Part shown: positions 31,795 through 40,382 of the stretch, piece by piece
Numbering within the stretch: the first letter of the stretch is position 1
How the letters are laid out: each line of letters begins with the position of its first letter
NCBI RefSeq assembly: GCF_024979295.1
Contig: NZ_JANLCJ010000006.1
Coordinates: 62,001-126,000, forward strand
Reading direction: 5' to 3'
Source: Herbiconiux daphne
GTDB lineage: Bacteria > Actinomycetota > Actinomycetes > Actinomycetales > Microbacteriaceae
DNA: 64,000 bases
Position numbers and translations under genes: made by a program
The notes under the pieces: model-generated
Database searches by the model: none
Told to the model about the DNA's origin: nothing
What the model saw: only the letters and a program-made list of their open reading frames with translations

Positions 31795-33063
31795 CTAGCG
31801 CGCCTCGCCCTTGCGCTTCGACCCGCGAACGCTCAGCACGATGGCGGCGCCGCACAGCAGCACGCCGAGCGCGCCACCGGCGACGCCGGAAGCCTGCTCA
31901 GCGCCGGTCTGCGCGAGACTCTGGCCGCCGCGACCGATCACCGACGAGCCGCCGGAGCCGGCCACGCCCGAGCCCGAACCGGTGCCCGAACCCGTGCCGC
32001 TGCCACCGGGGCGGGGCGTCGACGTCGGTGCGCCGGTCGGTGCAGGAGTGGCCGTTCCCGTGGGCGACGGGGTGGGAGTCGGCGTCGGGGTCGGCACGAC
32101 AGCCGCCGCCACCACCGGCATCGTCATCGTGACGCTCGGCGCCTCGGGGTCTCCGACGGTGCGGGCGAGCACGCTGAGCGTGCCCGGGAACGATCCGGCG
32201 GCGGTCGGCCGGAAAGTGAGATCGAACGTTCCGGTGTCGCCGGGATTGAGGGTGACGCCGGTGCCGAACGACGACGCCGTGACGGTGATGGTGCCGATGG
32301 GCATGCCGGCCGAGGTGCGCACCTCGATGGTCGCCGGTTCGAAGCGCAGCGGGTCGATGCCGCGCACCGTCACCCGGAACGACTTGGTCACCGACTGCCC
32401 CACCGCGACCGACCCGAAGTCGGCCGTGGTGGCACCCGTCGTCGTGGTGAGATCGAACGCACCGCGCTCGGTGGCCCGCGACTCACCCCGGAAATCGAGG
32501 TCGAACGTCGTCTCGCCGGGCGCATCCGCGTCTTGCAGCACGAGAGTGATCTTCTGCAGCGGCGTGGTGCCGATCGCTCCGGCGGTGTAGGTGACGCTCA
32601 CGCTGCGCGTCTCGCCCGGCTCGATCTCGTCGCCGGCCACGATGGTCGTCGCCACGAGCGCGAACGGCGTGGTCAGCGCGTTGAGCGGCCCGGGATCGAT
32701 GATGATGCCGTCGGTGCCGTCGTTCAGCAGGTCGATCGTGCGCGAGACGGTCTTGCCGGTCTTGACCCAGCCGAAGTCGGGGGTGCGCCCCGGCATCGAC
32801 ACCGAGGTCGCGTCGCCCGGCGCCCGCACCACCGAGAGGGGAACAGCGACCGGCGCGGCGAGCGGCACCGACACGAGTGGCACCGCCACCGGGGCCGAGA
32901 CAGCCGCCGCGGGCCCCGCGGCCACTGCCGACAGCCCCACGGCCCCGACGCTCACCGCAGCCACGCCCAGAACGGTGACCAGCACCGAGAGAAGCCGGTC
33001 CACCCTGGCGCGCACGCCGCGGCCATCATCCGGTCGGCTGGGGAACGTCGGCTTCTGGTTCAT
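31795..33063 (-). CDS. Secreted choice-of-anchor-D protein with LAQTG sortase signal
   Basis: 422 aa from ATG 33063 (GAAAGAG ribosome site). An N-terminal signal/membrane segment (LLSVLVTVLGVAAVSVGAVGLSAVAAGPAAAVSA) is followed by two immunoglobulin-like ASPM/choice-of-anchor-D repeats (GWVKTGKTVSRTIDLLNDGTDGI; DFGSVAVGQSVTKSFRVTVRG). A Pro/Thr stalk (PTPTPTPTPSPTG) and a Gly/Ser linker lead to SLAQTGAEQ, a hydrophobic helix and RGSKRKGEAR. LAxTG is the motif known for class E sortases, and this genome encodes one at 47603. The protein is probably displayed on the cell wall; its ligand is unknown. Confidence 0.85.
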   Translation of the reverse strand: MNQKPTFPSRPDDGRGVRARVDRLLSVLVTVLGVAAVSVGAVGLSAVAAGPAAAVSAPVAVPLVSVPLAAPVAVPLSVVRAPGDATSVSMPGRTPDFGWVKTGKTVSRTIDLLNDGTDGIIIDPGPLNALTTPFALVATTIVAGDEIEPGETRSVSVTYTAGAIGTTPLQKITLVLQDADAPGETTFDLDFRGESRATERGAFDLTTTTGATTADFGSVAVGQSVTKSFRVTVRGIDPLRFEPATIEVRTSAGMPIGTITVTASSFGTGVTLNPGDTGTFDLTFRPTAAGSFPGTLSVLARTVGDPEAPSVTMTMPVVAAAVVPTPTPTPTPSPTGTATPAPTGAPTSTPRPGGSGTGSGTGSGSGVAGSGGSSVIGRGGQSLAQTGAEQASGVAGGALGVLLCGAAIVLSVRGSKRKGEAR

Positions 33064-33214
33064 GGGGGCTCTTTCGCTTCGCATCGGGCATCGTCCGCGA
33101 CGACGAGTCGGGGAACAACCCACGATCCCGGCGATCACCCCCAGAGCGTTATGAGCAATTACTACTCAGGTCCCGACACCCCCCGGCACCCCGCCACCTC
33201 CCATCCGCGCTCCT

Positions 33215-33220
33215 TACTAT
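33215..33220 (+). promoter_or_regulatory. -10 element, leaderless promoter of the coiled-coil membrane protein
   Basis: TACTAT, 6 nt, then ATG 33227. It lies in the divergent gap from the sortase-anchored protein (33064-33226), where I see no palindrome. Confidence 0.55.
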
Positions 33221-33226
33221 TCCTCT

Positions 33227-34516
33227 ATGGGCGATTTCTCCCTCATCCCGAGCTTCATCGTCTTCGGTGTCGTCATCGTGGCGCTGATCGTGGGGCTCGC
33301 CGCCCTGAGACGACGGGCTCGCCGCCGCATCGCGCCCGAGATCGGTCGCGCCCCGGCCCGCGTTCCGGTCGACGACCTCGTGCGCAGCGCCAACATCCAG
33401 CTGGTGCAGATGGACGACGCCATCCGCTCGGCCGAAGAAGAGCACGACTTCGCCCTCGCCGAGTTCGGCGAGGAGAGCACGCGCGCCTTCGCCGACGCCA
33501 TCGTCACCGCCCGCTCGCGTGCGTCGGAGGCGTTCGCGCTCAAGCAGCGTCTCGACGACGAGCATCCCGACTCCGACCAGCAGCGGCGCGACTGGAGCAA
33601 GCGCATCCTCGCGCTCAGCGATTCCGCCCTGGCGCTGGTCACCACCCAGTCCCGGTCCTTCGAGCAGCAGCGCCGGCTCGAGACCGCCGCGCCGGCCGCC
33701 GTGAAGCGAGTGCACCAGGATGTCGCCGCCGCCCGGCACCGCATCGAGGCGGCCTCCGCCCAGCTCGACGACCTGAGGGGGGCCTACGCACCGAGCGCCC
33801 TCTCCGCCGCCGACAACGACACCGCCGCCGCGTCGGAGGCCTTCGAGCGCGCCGAGCAGGCGGCGACCGAAGCCGAACGCGCTCTCCAGGCCGATCCCCT
33901 CGCGCCCGTGTCGAAGCTCGTGCAGCAGGCCGAGTCCGACGTGCGGCGGGGCACGGCCCTTCTTGATGCCGTCGAGCGCACCCCGGCCGCCCTCGCCACC
34001 GCACGCGCCGAGACGGATGCCGCCATCCAGGCCGCCCGTGGCCAGCTCGCCGAGGCGGCCCGCCTGCGCGACACCGTCGAAGACGCCGCCGCGACCGCCT
34101 TGATCGTCGAGGCGAGCAGCCGCCTCGAATCGCTGGTCGCGAAGGTCACGGCGCGCGCCGCCCGCGACCCGTTCGCCGACGCCGAGGCTCTGAGCGAGGC
34201 ATCCGCCCGGCTCGACGACACCCTCGCGGTCGCCCGCAGCGCGCAGCAGCGTCTCGACGCCGCCCGCGCTGCTCTCGTCGGCGCCATCGCCATCGCCTCC
34301 AGCCACATCGAGACGGCGAGCGCCTACATCTCCGGCCGACGCGGCCGCGTGGGGCCCGACGCCCGCACCCGCCTCGCCGCCGCCGAGCGCGAACTACAGC
34401 TCGCCCGGCTCGAAGCCGATCCCGTGGCCGCCCTCGACGGCGCGCGCCGGGCGGCGACCCTGGCGACCGACGCCGACGCCCTCGCCCGCTACGACGCCGG
34501 CGCCGGCGCATCCTGA
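33227..34516 (+). CDS. Membrane-anchored coiled-coil protein, TPM-protein C-terminal half without the TPM domain
   Basis: 429 aa. One N-terminal membrane helix (PSFIVFGVVIVALIVGLAAL) and a basic stop-transfer (RRRARRR) are followed by about 390 residues of Ala/Glu-rich helix. The segment LVRSANIQLVQMDDAIRSAEEEHDFALAEFGEESTRAFADAI matches, as I recall it, the region that follows the TPM phosphatase domain and membrane helix in larger actinobacterial TPM proteins. Here that N-terminal domain is absent and the gene starts at the helix. The leaderless promoter shows this is the natural start rather than a truncation artefact. The function is unknown. Confidence 0.75.
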   Translation: MGDFSLIPSFIVFGVVIVALIVGLAALRRRARRRIAPEIGRAPARVPVDDLVRSANIQLVQMDDAIRSAEEEHDFALAEFGEESTRAFADAIVTARSRASEAFALKQRLDDEHPDSDQQRRDWSKRILALSDSALALVTTQSRSFEQQRRLETAAPAAVKRVHQDVAAARHRIEAASAQLDDLRGAYAPSALSAADNDTAAASEAFERAEQAATEAERALQADPLAPVSKLVQQAESDVRRGTALLDAVERTPAALATARAETDAAIQAARGQLAEAARLRDTVEDAAATALIVEASSRLESLVAKVTARAARDPFADAEALSEASARLDDTLAVARSAQQRLDAARAALVGAIAIASSHIETASAYISGRRGRVGPDARTRLAAAERELQLARLEADPVAALDGARRAATLATDADALARYDAGAGAS

Positions 34517-34531
34517 GAATCGGGGTCGAAC

Positions 34532-35308
34532 ATGTCTGAAACCACTCGGATGCCGCGTGCCTCCCGCCGCGCCCACCCCCGGCTGCGGGTCGCGGCAGTG
34601 GCCGTCGCGGCAGCGCTGGTCGCGTCGGTCAGCGCCTTCCTCGTCTACGCCAACATCACCTACCCCGCCACGCTGGAACCGGTGCAGCAGGTCGCCGCCG
34701 ACGACGCGATCGACGTCGACTGGAGCTACGGATCGGTGGTGATGACGCCGACCCCCGACGCCCCGGTGGCCGCCGACGGCACCGGGCTGGTGTTCCTCGC
34801 GGGCGCCAAGGTCGACCCGCTCGCCTACGCCTACAAGCTGAGCGGACTGGTCGAGCAGGGCACCACCGTCGTCATCGTGCGCCCGGTGCTCAACTTCGCG
34901 ATCGCCGAGTTCCGCCCCCTCAGCGACTTCACCGCCCTGGCCCCCGACGTCACCGATTGGTTCGTCGGCGGCCACTCGCTCGGCGGCGTGAAGGCGTGCC
35001 AGTACGCGGCCGACGACGAGGTCACGGGCCTGGTGCTCTTCGCCTCGTACTGCGCCGGCGACATCCGTTCGCTCGGCAAGCCCGTGCTCTCGATCTCGGG
35101 CAGCGACGACGGCCTCAGCACCCCGGCGAAGATCGACGCCTCACGCGCCGACCTGCCCGCCGACACGACCTTCGTCGAGATCGAGGGCGCCAACCACGCC
35201 CGCTTCGGCGACTACGGCCTGCAGCCCGGCGACGGCACCGCCACCATCTCCGACCCCGACATGCGCGCCGCCCTCACCGCGGCCCTCACGCCCTTCATCA
35301 TAAGCTGA
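34532..35308 (+). CDS. Secreted or anchored alpha/beta hydrolase
   Basis: 258 aa. An N-terminal membrane segment (LRVAAVAVAAALVASVSAFLVYANITYP) acts as signal or anchor. The nucleophile elbow is GGHSLGGVKACQYA, preceded by LVFLAGAKVDPLAYAYKLSGLVEQGTTVVIV. SISGSDDGLSTPAKID supplies the acid and EGANHARFGDYG the histidine. It belongs to the PF12695-like alpha/beta hydrolase family. It starts 15 bp after the coiled-coil gene, so the two are probably cotranscribed. The substrate is unknown. Confidence 0.85.
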   Translation: MSETTRMPRASRRAHPRLRVAAVAVAAALVASVSAFLVYANITYPATLEPVQQVAADDAIDVDWSYGSVVMTPTPDAPVAADGTGLVFLAGAKVDPLAYAYKLSGLVEQGTTVVIVRPVLNFAIAEFRPLSDFTALAPDVTDWFVGGHSLGGVKACQYAADDEVTGLVLFASYCAGDIRSLGKPVLSISGSDDGLSTPAKIDASRADLPADTTFVEIEGANHARFGDYGLQPGDGTATISDPDMRAALTAALTPFIIS

Positions 35309-35357
35309 GCATACGTCGCTTTTGACGTCTGGGTGCGCGCGTCGAAGAGGGGCATGG

Positions 35358-36197
35358 GTGAGAAAGAAGGCCAAGAGGAGACACGACCGCTCGGTCGCTG
35401 CGACGAAGACGGCGAGGTCCCCGGTCTCGGCCGCGACGTCAACGCCGTGGCGGGTCGTGGTGGAAGCGAGTCAACTCATCGGCCTGGCCATCGCTGCCGC
35501 GGCACTCGTCGTCTCGCTGTCGTCGATCACCTTGGCCTCGGAGGCGAATTCCATCGCGACCGACTCGGCCGAGCGGTCACGTCTCACGCAGCAATTCGAA
35601 TCCGCTTCTTCTTCACTGCACGGCGTGGTGCACGATGTCGTCGCGTATTGGACCGTCATCAGCAACGACGGGCGAACGCCGGTGACGGTGCTCGAGACAC
35701 ACATCCTGCTCGACCTCGATGACGGATCGTGCGACCGGGCCGGCTCCTTCTTCATCGAGGCGAAGACCCGTTATCTGCGGCTGAACGGTCCGTTCTCGGA
35801 TGCGATCGAGTCAGGCACCCTCGTGCTGGCCGCCGGTGAGGCGGCAGCCGTCGAGGTCTACTTCGAGAACGGGGAAGGGCAGCTGAAGAACGTGCACGAC
35901 GCTTGCGGACCGATCCGCGTGGCTCTGACCCATGACCTGGAGGTGACCTTGAGCAATGGCACCGTGATCTCCCTGCCGGCGAGTCATCCGCTGGTCGAGA
36001 CGCCGACGAGCGTCTCCGACGCCTACCTGTGCTTGGGCTACGGGTTCTGGCCCATGACTGACGAGTCGCCCCACCGCTATCCTCTCGAGATGCCGGTGCC
36101 GTCGTCAGAGCACTGTGCCCGCGACTCAGTCGACGAGCCGACCGCGACCCCGACCGCCTACGCCCCCGACCCCGCCGGGCTGTTCGACCCCGTGTAG
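35358..36197 (+). CDS. Hypothetical single-span membrane protein
   Basis: 279 aa from GTG 35358, which has AGAGGGG just upstream; a TTG at 35322 is the alternative. The N-terminus is very basic (RKKAKRRHDRS), then a membrane helix (SQLIGLAIAAAALVVSLSSITLA). The extracytoplasmic part is beta rich (YWTVISNDGRTPVTVLETHILLDLDDGSC). Its codon use is less G+C-extreme than its neighbours. The last 40 bp overlap the convergent gene at 36158. I do not recognise the family; the pattern fits a recently acquired or poorly conserved gene. Confidence 0.6.
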   Translation: MRKKAKRRHDRSVAATKTARSPVSAATSTPWRVVVEASQLIGLAIAAAALVVSLSSITLASEANSIATDSAERSRLTQQFESASSSLHGVVHDVVAYWTVISNDGRTPVTVLETHILLDLDDGSCDRAGSFFIEAKTRYLRLNGPFSDAIESGTLVLAAGEAAAVEVYFENGEGQLKNVHDACGPIRVALTHDLEVTLSNGTVISLPASHPLVETPTSVSDAYLCLGYGFWPMTDESPHRYPLEMPVPSSEHCARDSVDEPTATPTAYAPDPAGLFDPV

Positions 36198-37270
36198 GTG
36201 AACGTCATCACGCCGTCGACGAGGTTGAGCACCCCGCTGTAGACGTAGTTCGAGAGCGTGTAGCGCACCGTGCCGTAGCCCTCGGCGTTGGTGAAGTCGC
36301 CGTCGGCGTAGATGGTTCCGCCGGTCGCGGGCAGCACCTCCCACCCGTCGGGCGTCCACCCGCCGATGGTGAAGGTGGGCCGGGTCGCGATGCTCCAGAC
36401 CAGGTTGGTCACCGTCTCACCGGCCTCGGGCTCGGCATAGAAGTCGCAGCCCACCGGCGCCATCACGGGCTGCGCCACGCACGCGTCGAGGTAGGCGTCG
36501 ACCGCGGCCTGTCCGCCGGCCACACCGGCGTCGGTCAGCGACGCCGTGAGCGTGGCATCCGCCACCCCGCCGTCGCCCGCGGCCGAGAGTGAGGTCACGG
36601 TCACCGAGTCCTCGCCGATCGCCACCTCGTCGTCCCCTGACTCCGAGCCCACCACATAACTGCCCGGCAGAGCGATCAGCGGCCGCGACACGATCTCGTC
36701 GGGCGACGCGTCGACGGTCTGCCCGTTCACGACGACGGATGCGCCGGCCGGCCCGTCGAAGGCCACCGTCAGGTAGCCCAGCTCCTGCGGGTCGAGCGCC
36801 CAGGTGTCGACCACGAGCACCTCTTTACCCACGCGGCCGAGGTGGAACGTCTGCTCGTAGCGGCGATCGCCCTGCTCGATCTGGGCGACCACGGTGGCGC
36901 CGTCGTCATCGATCGCGGCCCGGCCGAGCGTGTAGCCCGTCACATGGTCGCCCGCCGCGGAGTAGGCCTCGTCGGTGACGAGCGCGTCGAGCGCGCCGTT
37001 CGGCACTCCGCCCGCCAACGCCACGGCGTCTTCGGCACGGCCCTCCACCACGGCCGAGAGATAGGCGTCGACCGCCTTCTCCGGCGCGTTGCGCGCGGTC
37101 GCCGTCGACACGGCCACCCAGGTGAGCACACCGGCCACGAGCGCGAGAACCACCACGAAGGCGACGCCGATCCACACGAAGAGCATGGTGCGACCGCCGC
37201 GAGGCGAGGCTGTGCCCGAACCCGAACCCGAACCGTGACCCTGGCCCGAACCCTGCGTCTCGAACGACAC
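36158..37270 (-). CDS. Membrane-anchored extracellular protein, paralogue of 11055-12311
   Basis: 370 aa, GTG start at 37270. A Gly/Ser repeat at the N-terminus (GSGQGHGSGSGSGT) precedes one membrane helix (MLFVWIGVAFVVVLALVAGVLTWVAV). The next region, PEKAVDAYLSAVVEGRAEDAVALAGG, resembles DUF4878. A PEGA-like beta unit follows (LTVAFDGPAGASVVVNGQTVDASPDEIVSRPLIALPGSYVVG), then AAVDAYLDACVAQPVMAPVGCDFYAEP with two cysteines. The order matches the 11055 protein. The function is unknown; it is likely an envelope protein. Its 3' end overlaps the convergent 35358 gene by 40 bp. Confidence 0.75.
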   Translation of the reverse strand: MSFETQGSGQGHGSGSGSGTASPRGGRTMLFVWIGVAFVVVLALVAGVLTWVAVSTATARNAPEKAVDAYLSAVVEGRAEDAVALAGGVPNGALDALVTDEAYSAAGDHVTGYTLGRAAIDDDGATVVAQIEQGDRRYEQTFHLGRVGKEVLVVDTWALDPQELGYLTVAFDGPAGASVVVNGQTVDASPDEIVSRPLIALPGSYVVGSESGDDEVAIGEDSVTVTSLSAAGDGGVADATLTASLTDAGVAGGQAAVDAYLDACVAQPVMAPVGCDFYAEPEAGETVTNLVWSIATRPTFTIGGWTPDGWEVLPATGGTIYADGDFTNAEGYGTVRYTLSNYVYSGVLNLVDGVMTFTYTGSNSPAGSGA

Positions 37271-37359
37271 GATGAGAACCCCCGATCCCGCGCCCCCCGG
37301 CGGCTCTGCGATCTGGCCCGGCCGAAGCCGGATCCAGTCGCAGCCATTGAGATCGTTCG

Positions 37360-37443
37360 TGCGCGAGGGGGGACTTGAACCCCCACGCCCTTGCGGGCAC
37401 TGGCACCTGAAGCCAGCGCGTCTGCCAATTCCGCCACTCGCGC
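37360..37443 (-). tRNA. tRNA-Leu (CAG)
   Basis: The minus-strand sequence folds as a class II tRNA: acceptor GCGCGAG pairs with CTCGCGC, the D arm contains GAATTGGCAGA, the anticodon stem-loop CTGGC-TTCAGGT-GCCAG gives anticodon CAG, there is a long variable arm (TGCCCGCAAGGGCG), and the T arm is GGGGGTTCAAGTCCCCC. The discriminator is A; CCA is not encoded. Confidence 0.95.
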
Positions 37444-37478
37444 GAACTAGGAGAGATTAGCACGCCGAACGAACACGC

Positions 37479-37518
37479 GCGAACCGGATGCCGCGCCGTC
37501 GGCGAACCGGATGCCGCG
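37479..37518. repeat. Direct repeat, 17 bp x 2 (period 23)
   Basis: GCGAACCGGATGCCGCG occurs at 37479-37495 and 37502-37518, with a partial third CGAACCGG at about 37526. It lies in the 209-bp gap between tRNA-Leu and fhaA, which otherwise holds the presumed fhaA promoter region. The same CGAACCGG core occurs after the HAD gene at 31.7 kb. Confidence 0.75.
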
Positions 37519-37652
37519 TGGCCCCCGAACCGGCCTGAGAGTGCATTAACACGCAAGACAAGTAACATCGACGTAGCATTCACGCCTTTACAACTCGAGG
37601 CATCCCATCCACATAACCGCAGGCGGGTTCGAGCAAGGAGATCGGGAGAGAC

Positions 37653-38426
37653 GTGGGAATACTGGACAACTTCGAGAAAGGTCTCGAACGCGCCGTCAAC
37701 GGCGCTTTCGCGAAGACCTTCCGCTCGGGGCTCCAGCCGGTCGAGATCTCCTCCGCGCTGAAGCGCGAGCTCGACACCAAGGCGGCGGTGGTCTCACGCG
37801 ACCGCATCCTCGTGCCCAACAGCTTCCGGGTGCACCTCGCCTCGAGCGACTACCAGCGCATGACCGGCATCGGTCAGACCCTGCTCGACGACCTCAACCA
37901 GATCGTGGTGCAGCACGCCGCCCAGCAGGGCTTCCAGTTCGCCGGCCCCGTCACCATCGACCTGGTCGACGACGGCAAGCTCACCACCGGCGTCGTGCAG
38001 ATCGACTCCTCCAACGAGCAGGGCAACGTGAGCTGGGTTCCGGTGCTCGACATCGCCGGCAAGCGGCATCCCATCACCAAGTCGCGCACCATCATCGGCC
38101 GCGGCAGCGACGCCGACATCACCATCGACGACACCGGCACGAGCCGCAAGCACGTCGAGATCCTCTGGGACGGCGCGCACGCCCAGGCCCGCGACCTCGG
38201 CTCCACCAACGGCTCGCAGCTGAACGGCCAGCCCTTCCAGCGCGCCAACATCGAGCCCGACTCGGTCATCCAGATCGGGCGCACCACCATCGTCTTCCGC
38301 ATCGTCGCCCAGTCGAAGCCGGCCGCCCGCGGCTACGCCGACTCCCGCGGCGGCGCTCCCACCACCCGCATGCCGAGCAACGACCCCGAACGCCCTCCCC
38401 TCGATCCCGGCGGATTCTGGCGGTAG
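37653..38426 (+). CDS. fhaA: FhaA: DUF3662 and FHA domain protein
   Basis: 257 aa, GTG start with a GGGAGAG ribosome site. The N-terminal DUF3662 begins MGILDNFEKGLERAVNGAFAKTFRSGLQPVEISSALKRELDTKAAVV. The C-terminal FHA has RTIIGRGSDADITIDDTGTSRKHVEILWD and DLGSTNGSQLNGQP, the phosphothreonine-binding residues. FhaA in mycobacteria binds phosphorylated MviN/FipA to regulate peptidoglycan synthesis. This copy is half the mycobacterial length because the long linker is missing. It is the first gene of the signalling and elongation operon. Confidence 0.95.
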   Translation: MGILDNFEKGLERAVNGAFAKTFRSGLQPVEISSALKRELDTKAAVVSRDRILVPNSFRVHLASSDYQRMTGIGQTLLDDLNQIVVQHAAQQGFQFAGPVTIDLVDDGKLTTGVVQIDSSNEQGNVSWVPVLDIAGKRHPITKSRTIIGRGSDADITIDDTGTSRKHVEILWDGAHAQARDLGSTNGSQLNGQPFQRANIEPDSVIQIGRTTIVFRIVAQSKPAARGYADSRGGAPTTRMPSNDPERPPLDPGGFWR

Positions 38427-38435
38427 GCGGCGACA

Positions 38436-39041
38436 ATGAGCGAACTGACCCTCCTCATCCTGCAGCTGGCGTTCCTGGCGCTGCTCTGGGTGTTCATCTT
38501 CATCGTGGTGTACGCGATGCGGTCCGACCTTTTCGGGCAGCGTGTGCGCAAGCTGAAGGATGCCGCGCCGGCGGCAGCCGGTGTCGCGGCCGCAGGCGCC
38601 CCCGGTGCCGCATCGGCCGGCGCCGGCGCGGGAGCCGCGGCATCCGTCGCCCCCGCCGCACCGGCCCCGCAGACCCCGGCTCCCAAGGTGCCGACCTTCG
38701 TGCCGGCACCGGGCACCGAGCTGAGCGGGCCCCCGCACGCCACCACGAGCAACGCGAGCCGGCTGGTCATCACCTCGGGCGCGAAGTCGGGCAGCGAGAT
38801 CCCGCTCGGCAACGAGCCGCTCACCATCGGCCGCTCGTCGGACTCGAGCGTCGTGATCCGTGACGACTACACCTCCACCCATCACGCGCGCCTCATGATC
38901 TGGGGCGACGAGTGGGTCATCCAAGACCTCGACTCCACGAACGGAACCTTCCTCGACGGCCAGCGGGTCTCGGCCCCCGTGCACATCCCACTCAACACGC
39001 CGATCAGAATCGGCGCGACGAGCTTCGAGTTGCGGCGGTAG
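38436..39041 (+). CDS. fhaB: FhaB (FipA): membrane-anchored FHA protein
   Basis: 201 aa. An N-terminal membrane helix (LTLLILQLAFLALLWVFIFIVVYAM) is followed by an Ala/Pro linker (residues about 45-95) and a C-terminal FHA domain (LTIGRSSDSSVVIRDDYTSTHHARLMIWGDEWVIQDLDSTNGTFLDGQRV). In mycobacteria this protein is an FtsZ- and FtsQ-interacting PknA substrate. It starts 9 bp after fhaA, and pstP follows 3 bp after its stop. Confidence 0.95.
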   Translation: MSELTLLILQLAFLALLWVFIFIVVYAMRSDLFGQRVRKLKDAAPAAAGVAAAGAPGAASAGAGAGAAASVAPAAPAPQTPAPKVPTFVPAPGTELSGPPHATTSNASRLVITSGAKSGSEIPLGNEPLTIGRSSDSSVVIRDDYTSTHHARLMIWGDEWVIQDLDSTNGTFLDGQRVSAPVHIPLNTPIRIGATSFELRR

Positions 39042-39044
39042 CCT

Positions 39045-40382
39045 GTGGCGATTGTGACCGTGAGCGCGGCCGTATCCCACGTTGGCAAGATCCGCTCCAA
39101 CAACCAGGACTCCGGCTTCGCCGGCGAGACCCTGTTCGCCGTCGCCGACGGCATGGGCGGGCACGCGGGCGGCGACGTCGCGAGCGCCCTCGCCCTCAAG
39201 CGCCTGGCCGAGATCGACGGCCACTACAACTCCGCCGTCGACGCCGAGTTCGCCCTGCAGGACGCCATCGTCGCCGCGAACGCGGTGCTCACCGAGACGG
39301 TCTACGAGCATCCCGAGCTCACCGGCATGGGCACCACGCTCAGCGCTCTCGTGCGGGTGGGCCACAGCGTGGCGCTCGCCCACATCGGCGACTCCCGGGT
39401 CTACCGCCTGCGCGACGACACCCTCACCCAGATCACGGTCGACCACACCTTCGTGCAGCGACTCGTCGACTCCGGCCGCATCACCCCGGAAGAGGCGAAG
39501 ACCCACCCGCGCCGCTCGGTGTTGATGCGGGTGCTCGGCGACGTCGACGCGGCCCCCGAGGTCGACCTGCAGGTCATGGACACCCGCCCCGGCGACCGCT
39601 GGATGCTCTGCTCCGACGGCCTCAGCGGCGTGGTCGAGTTCGACGACATCGAGAAGATCCTCAAGAACAACATCGCGCCGAAGGATGCCGCGAACGCGCT
39701 GATCAAGGAGAGCCTCGACCACGGGGCTCCCGACAACGTGACCGTCGTCGTGGTCGACGTGCACCAGTCGTTCGAGTCGCCCGAGGTCACCCCCGTCATC
39801 GTGGGGTCGGCCGCGCAGCCGATCGCATTCGAGCAGACCGTCGGCCGGCGCACCTCGCGCATCCCCGGGCTGCGACTGCACCCGCGGAGCCCCGCCTCGT
39901 CGGAGCCCAGCCACTTCGAACCGGGCTCCGAGGACTACCTCGACGAGCTGATCGAAGAAGACCGCCGCCGCAGCCGGCGCCGCAAGGTCACCTGGCTGGT
40001 GTCGGTGCTGATCGTGCTCGCGCTCGTCGCCGGCGGACTCTTCGCCGGCTACCGCTGGACCCAGACGCGCTTCTTCGTGGGCGAGTCCGACGGCACGGTC
40101 GCGATCTTCCAGGGCGTGCAGCAGAGCGTGGGCCCGATCGCGCTCTCGCACGTGTTCCAGCAGACCGACATCCAGACCGACGACCTGCCGCCGTTCACCC
40201 AGCGCCAGGTCGAGAACACGATCAGCGCCGAGTCGGTCACCGAAGCGCTCGAGATCGTGAAGCGCCTGAGCGACTCGGCCGCGAGCGGCGCCGAGTCAGG
40301 CTCCGGAACCGACGGGTCGACCGGCACGCCGACGCCGACGACCGCGCCCACCCCCGCGCCCACCGAAACCGGGGCACCCTGA
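39045..40382 (+). CDS. pstP: PstP: PP2C-type Ser/Thr phosphatase
   Basis: 445 aa, GTG start. The PP2C catalytic domain spans residues about 1-235: VGKIRSNNQDSGFAG (first metal aspartate), VADGMGGHAGGDVAS, LAHIGDSRVYRLRDDTL, LCSDGLSGVV and GAPDNVTVVVVDV. A juxtamembrane basic stretch (RRRSRRRK) leads to one helix (VTWLVSVLIVLALVAGGLFAGYRW) and an extracytoplasmic Ser/Thr/Pro tail. It reverses PknA and PknB phosphorylation. The stop TGA overlaps the rodA ATG by one base. Confidence 0.96.
   Translation: MAIVTVSAAVSHVGKIRSNNQDSGFAGETLFAVADGMGGHAGGDVASALALKRLAEIDGHYNSAVDAEFALQDAIVAANAVLTETVYEHPELTGMGTTLSALVRVGHSVALAHIGDSRVYRLRDDTLTQITVDHTFVQRLVDSGRITPEEAKTHPRRSVLMRVLGDVDAAPEVDLQVMDTRPGDRWMLCSDGLSGVVEFDDIEKILKNNIAPKDAANALIKESLDHGAPDNVTVVVVDVHQSFESPEVTPVIVGSAAQPIAFEQTVGRRTSRIPGLRLHPRSPASSEPSHFEPGSEDYLDELIEEDRRRSRRRKVTWLVSVLIVLALVAGGLFAGYRWTQTRFFVGESDGTVAIFQGVQQSVGPIALSHVFQQTDIQTDDLPPFTQRQVENTISAESVTEALEIVKRLSDSAASGAESGSGTDGSTGTPTPTTAPTPAPTETGAP

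Noticed and set aside
35322..35357. TTG 35322 as the start of the membrane protein
   Set aside because: No ribosome site; GTG 35358 has AGAGGGG upstream and begins the basic N-terminus before the membrane helix.
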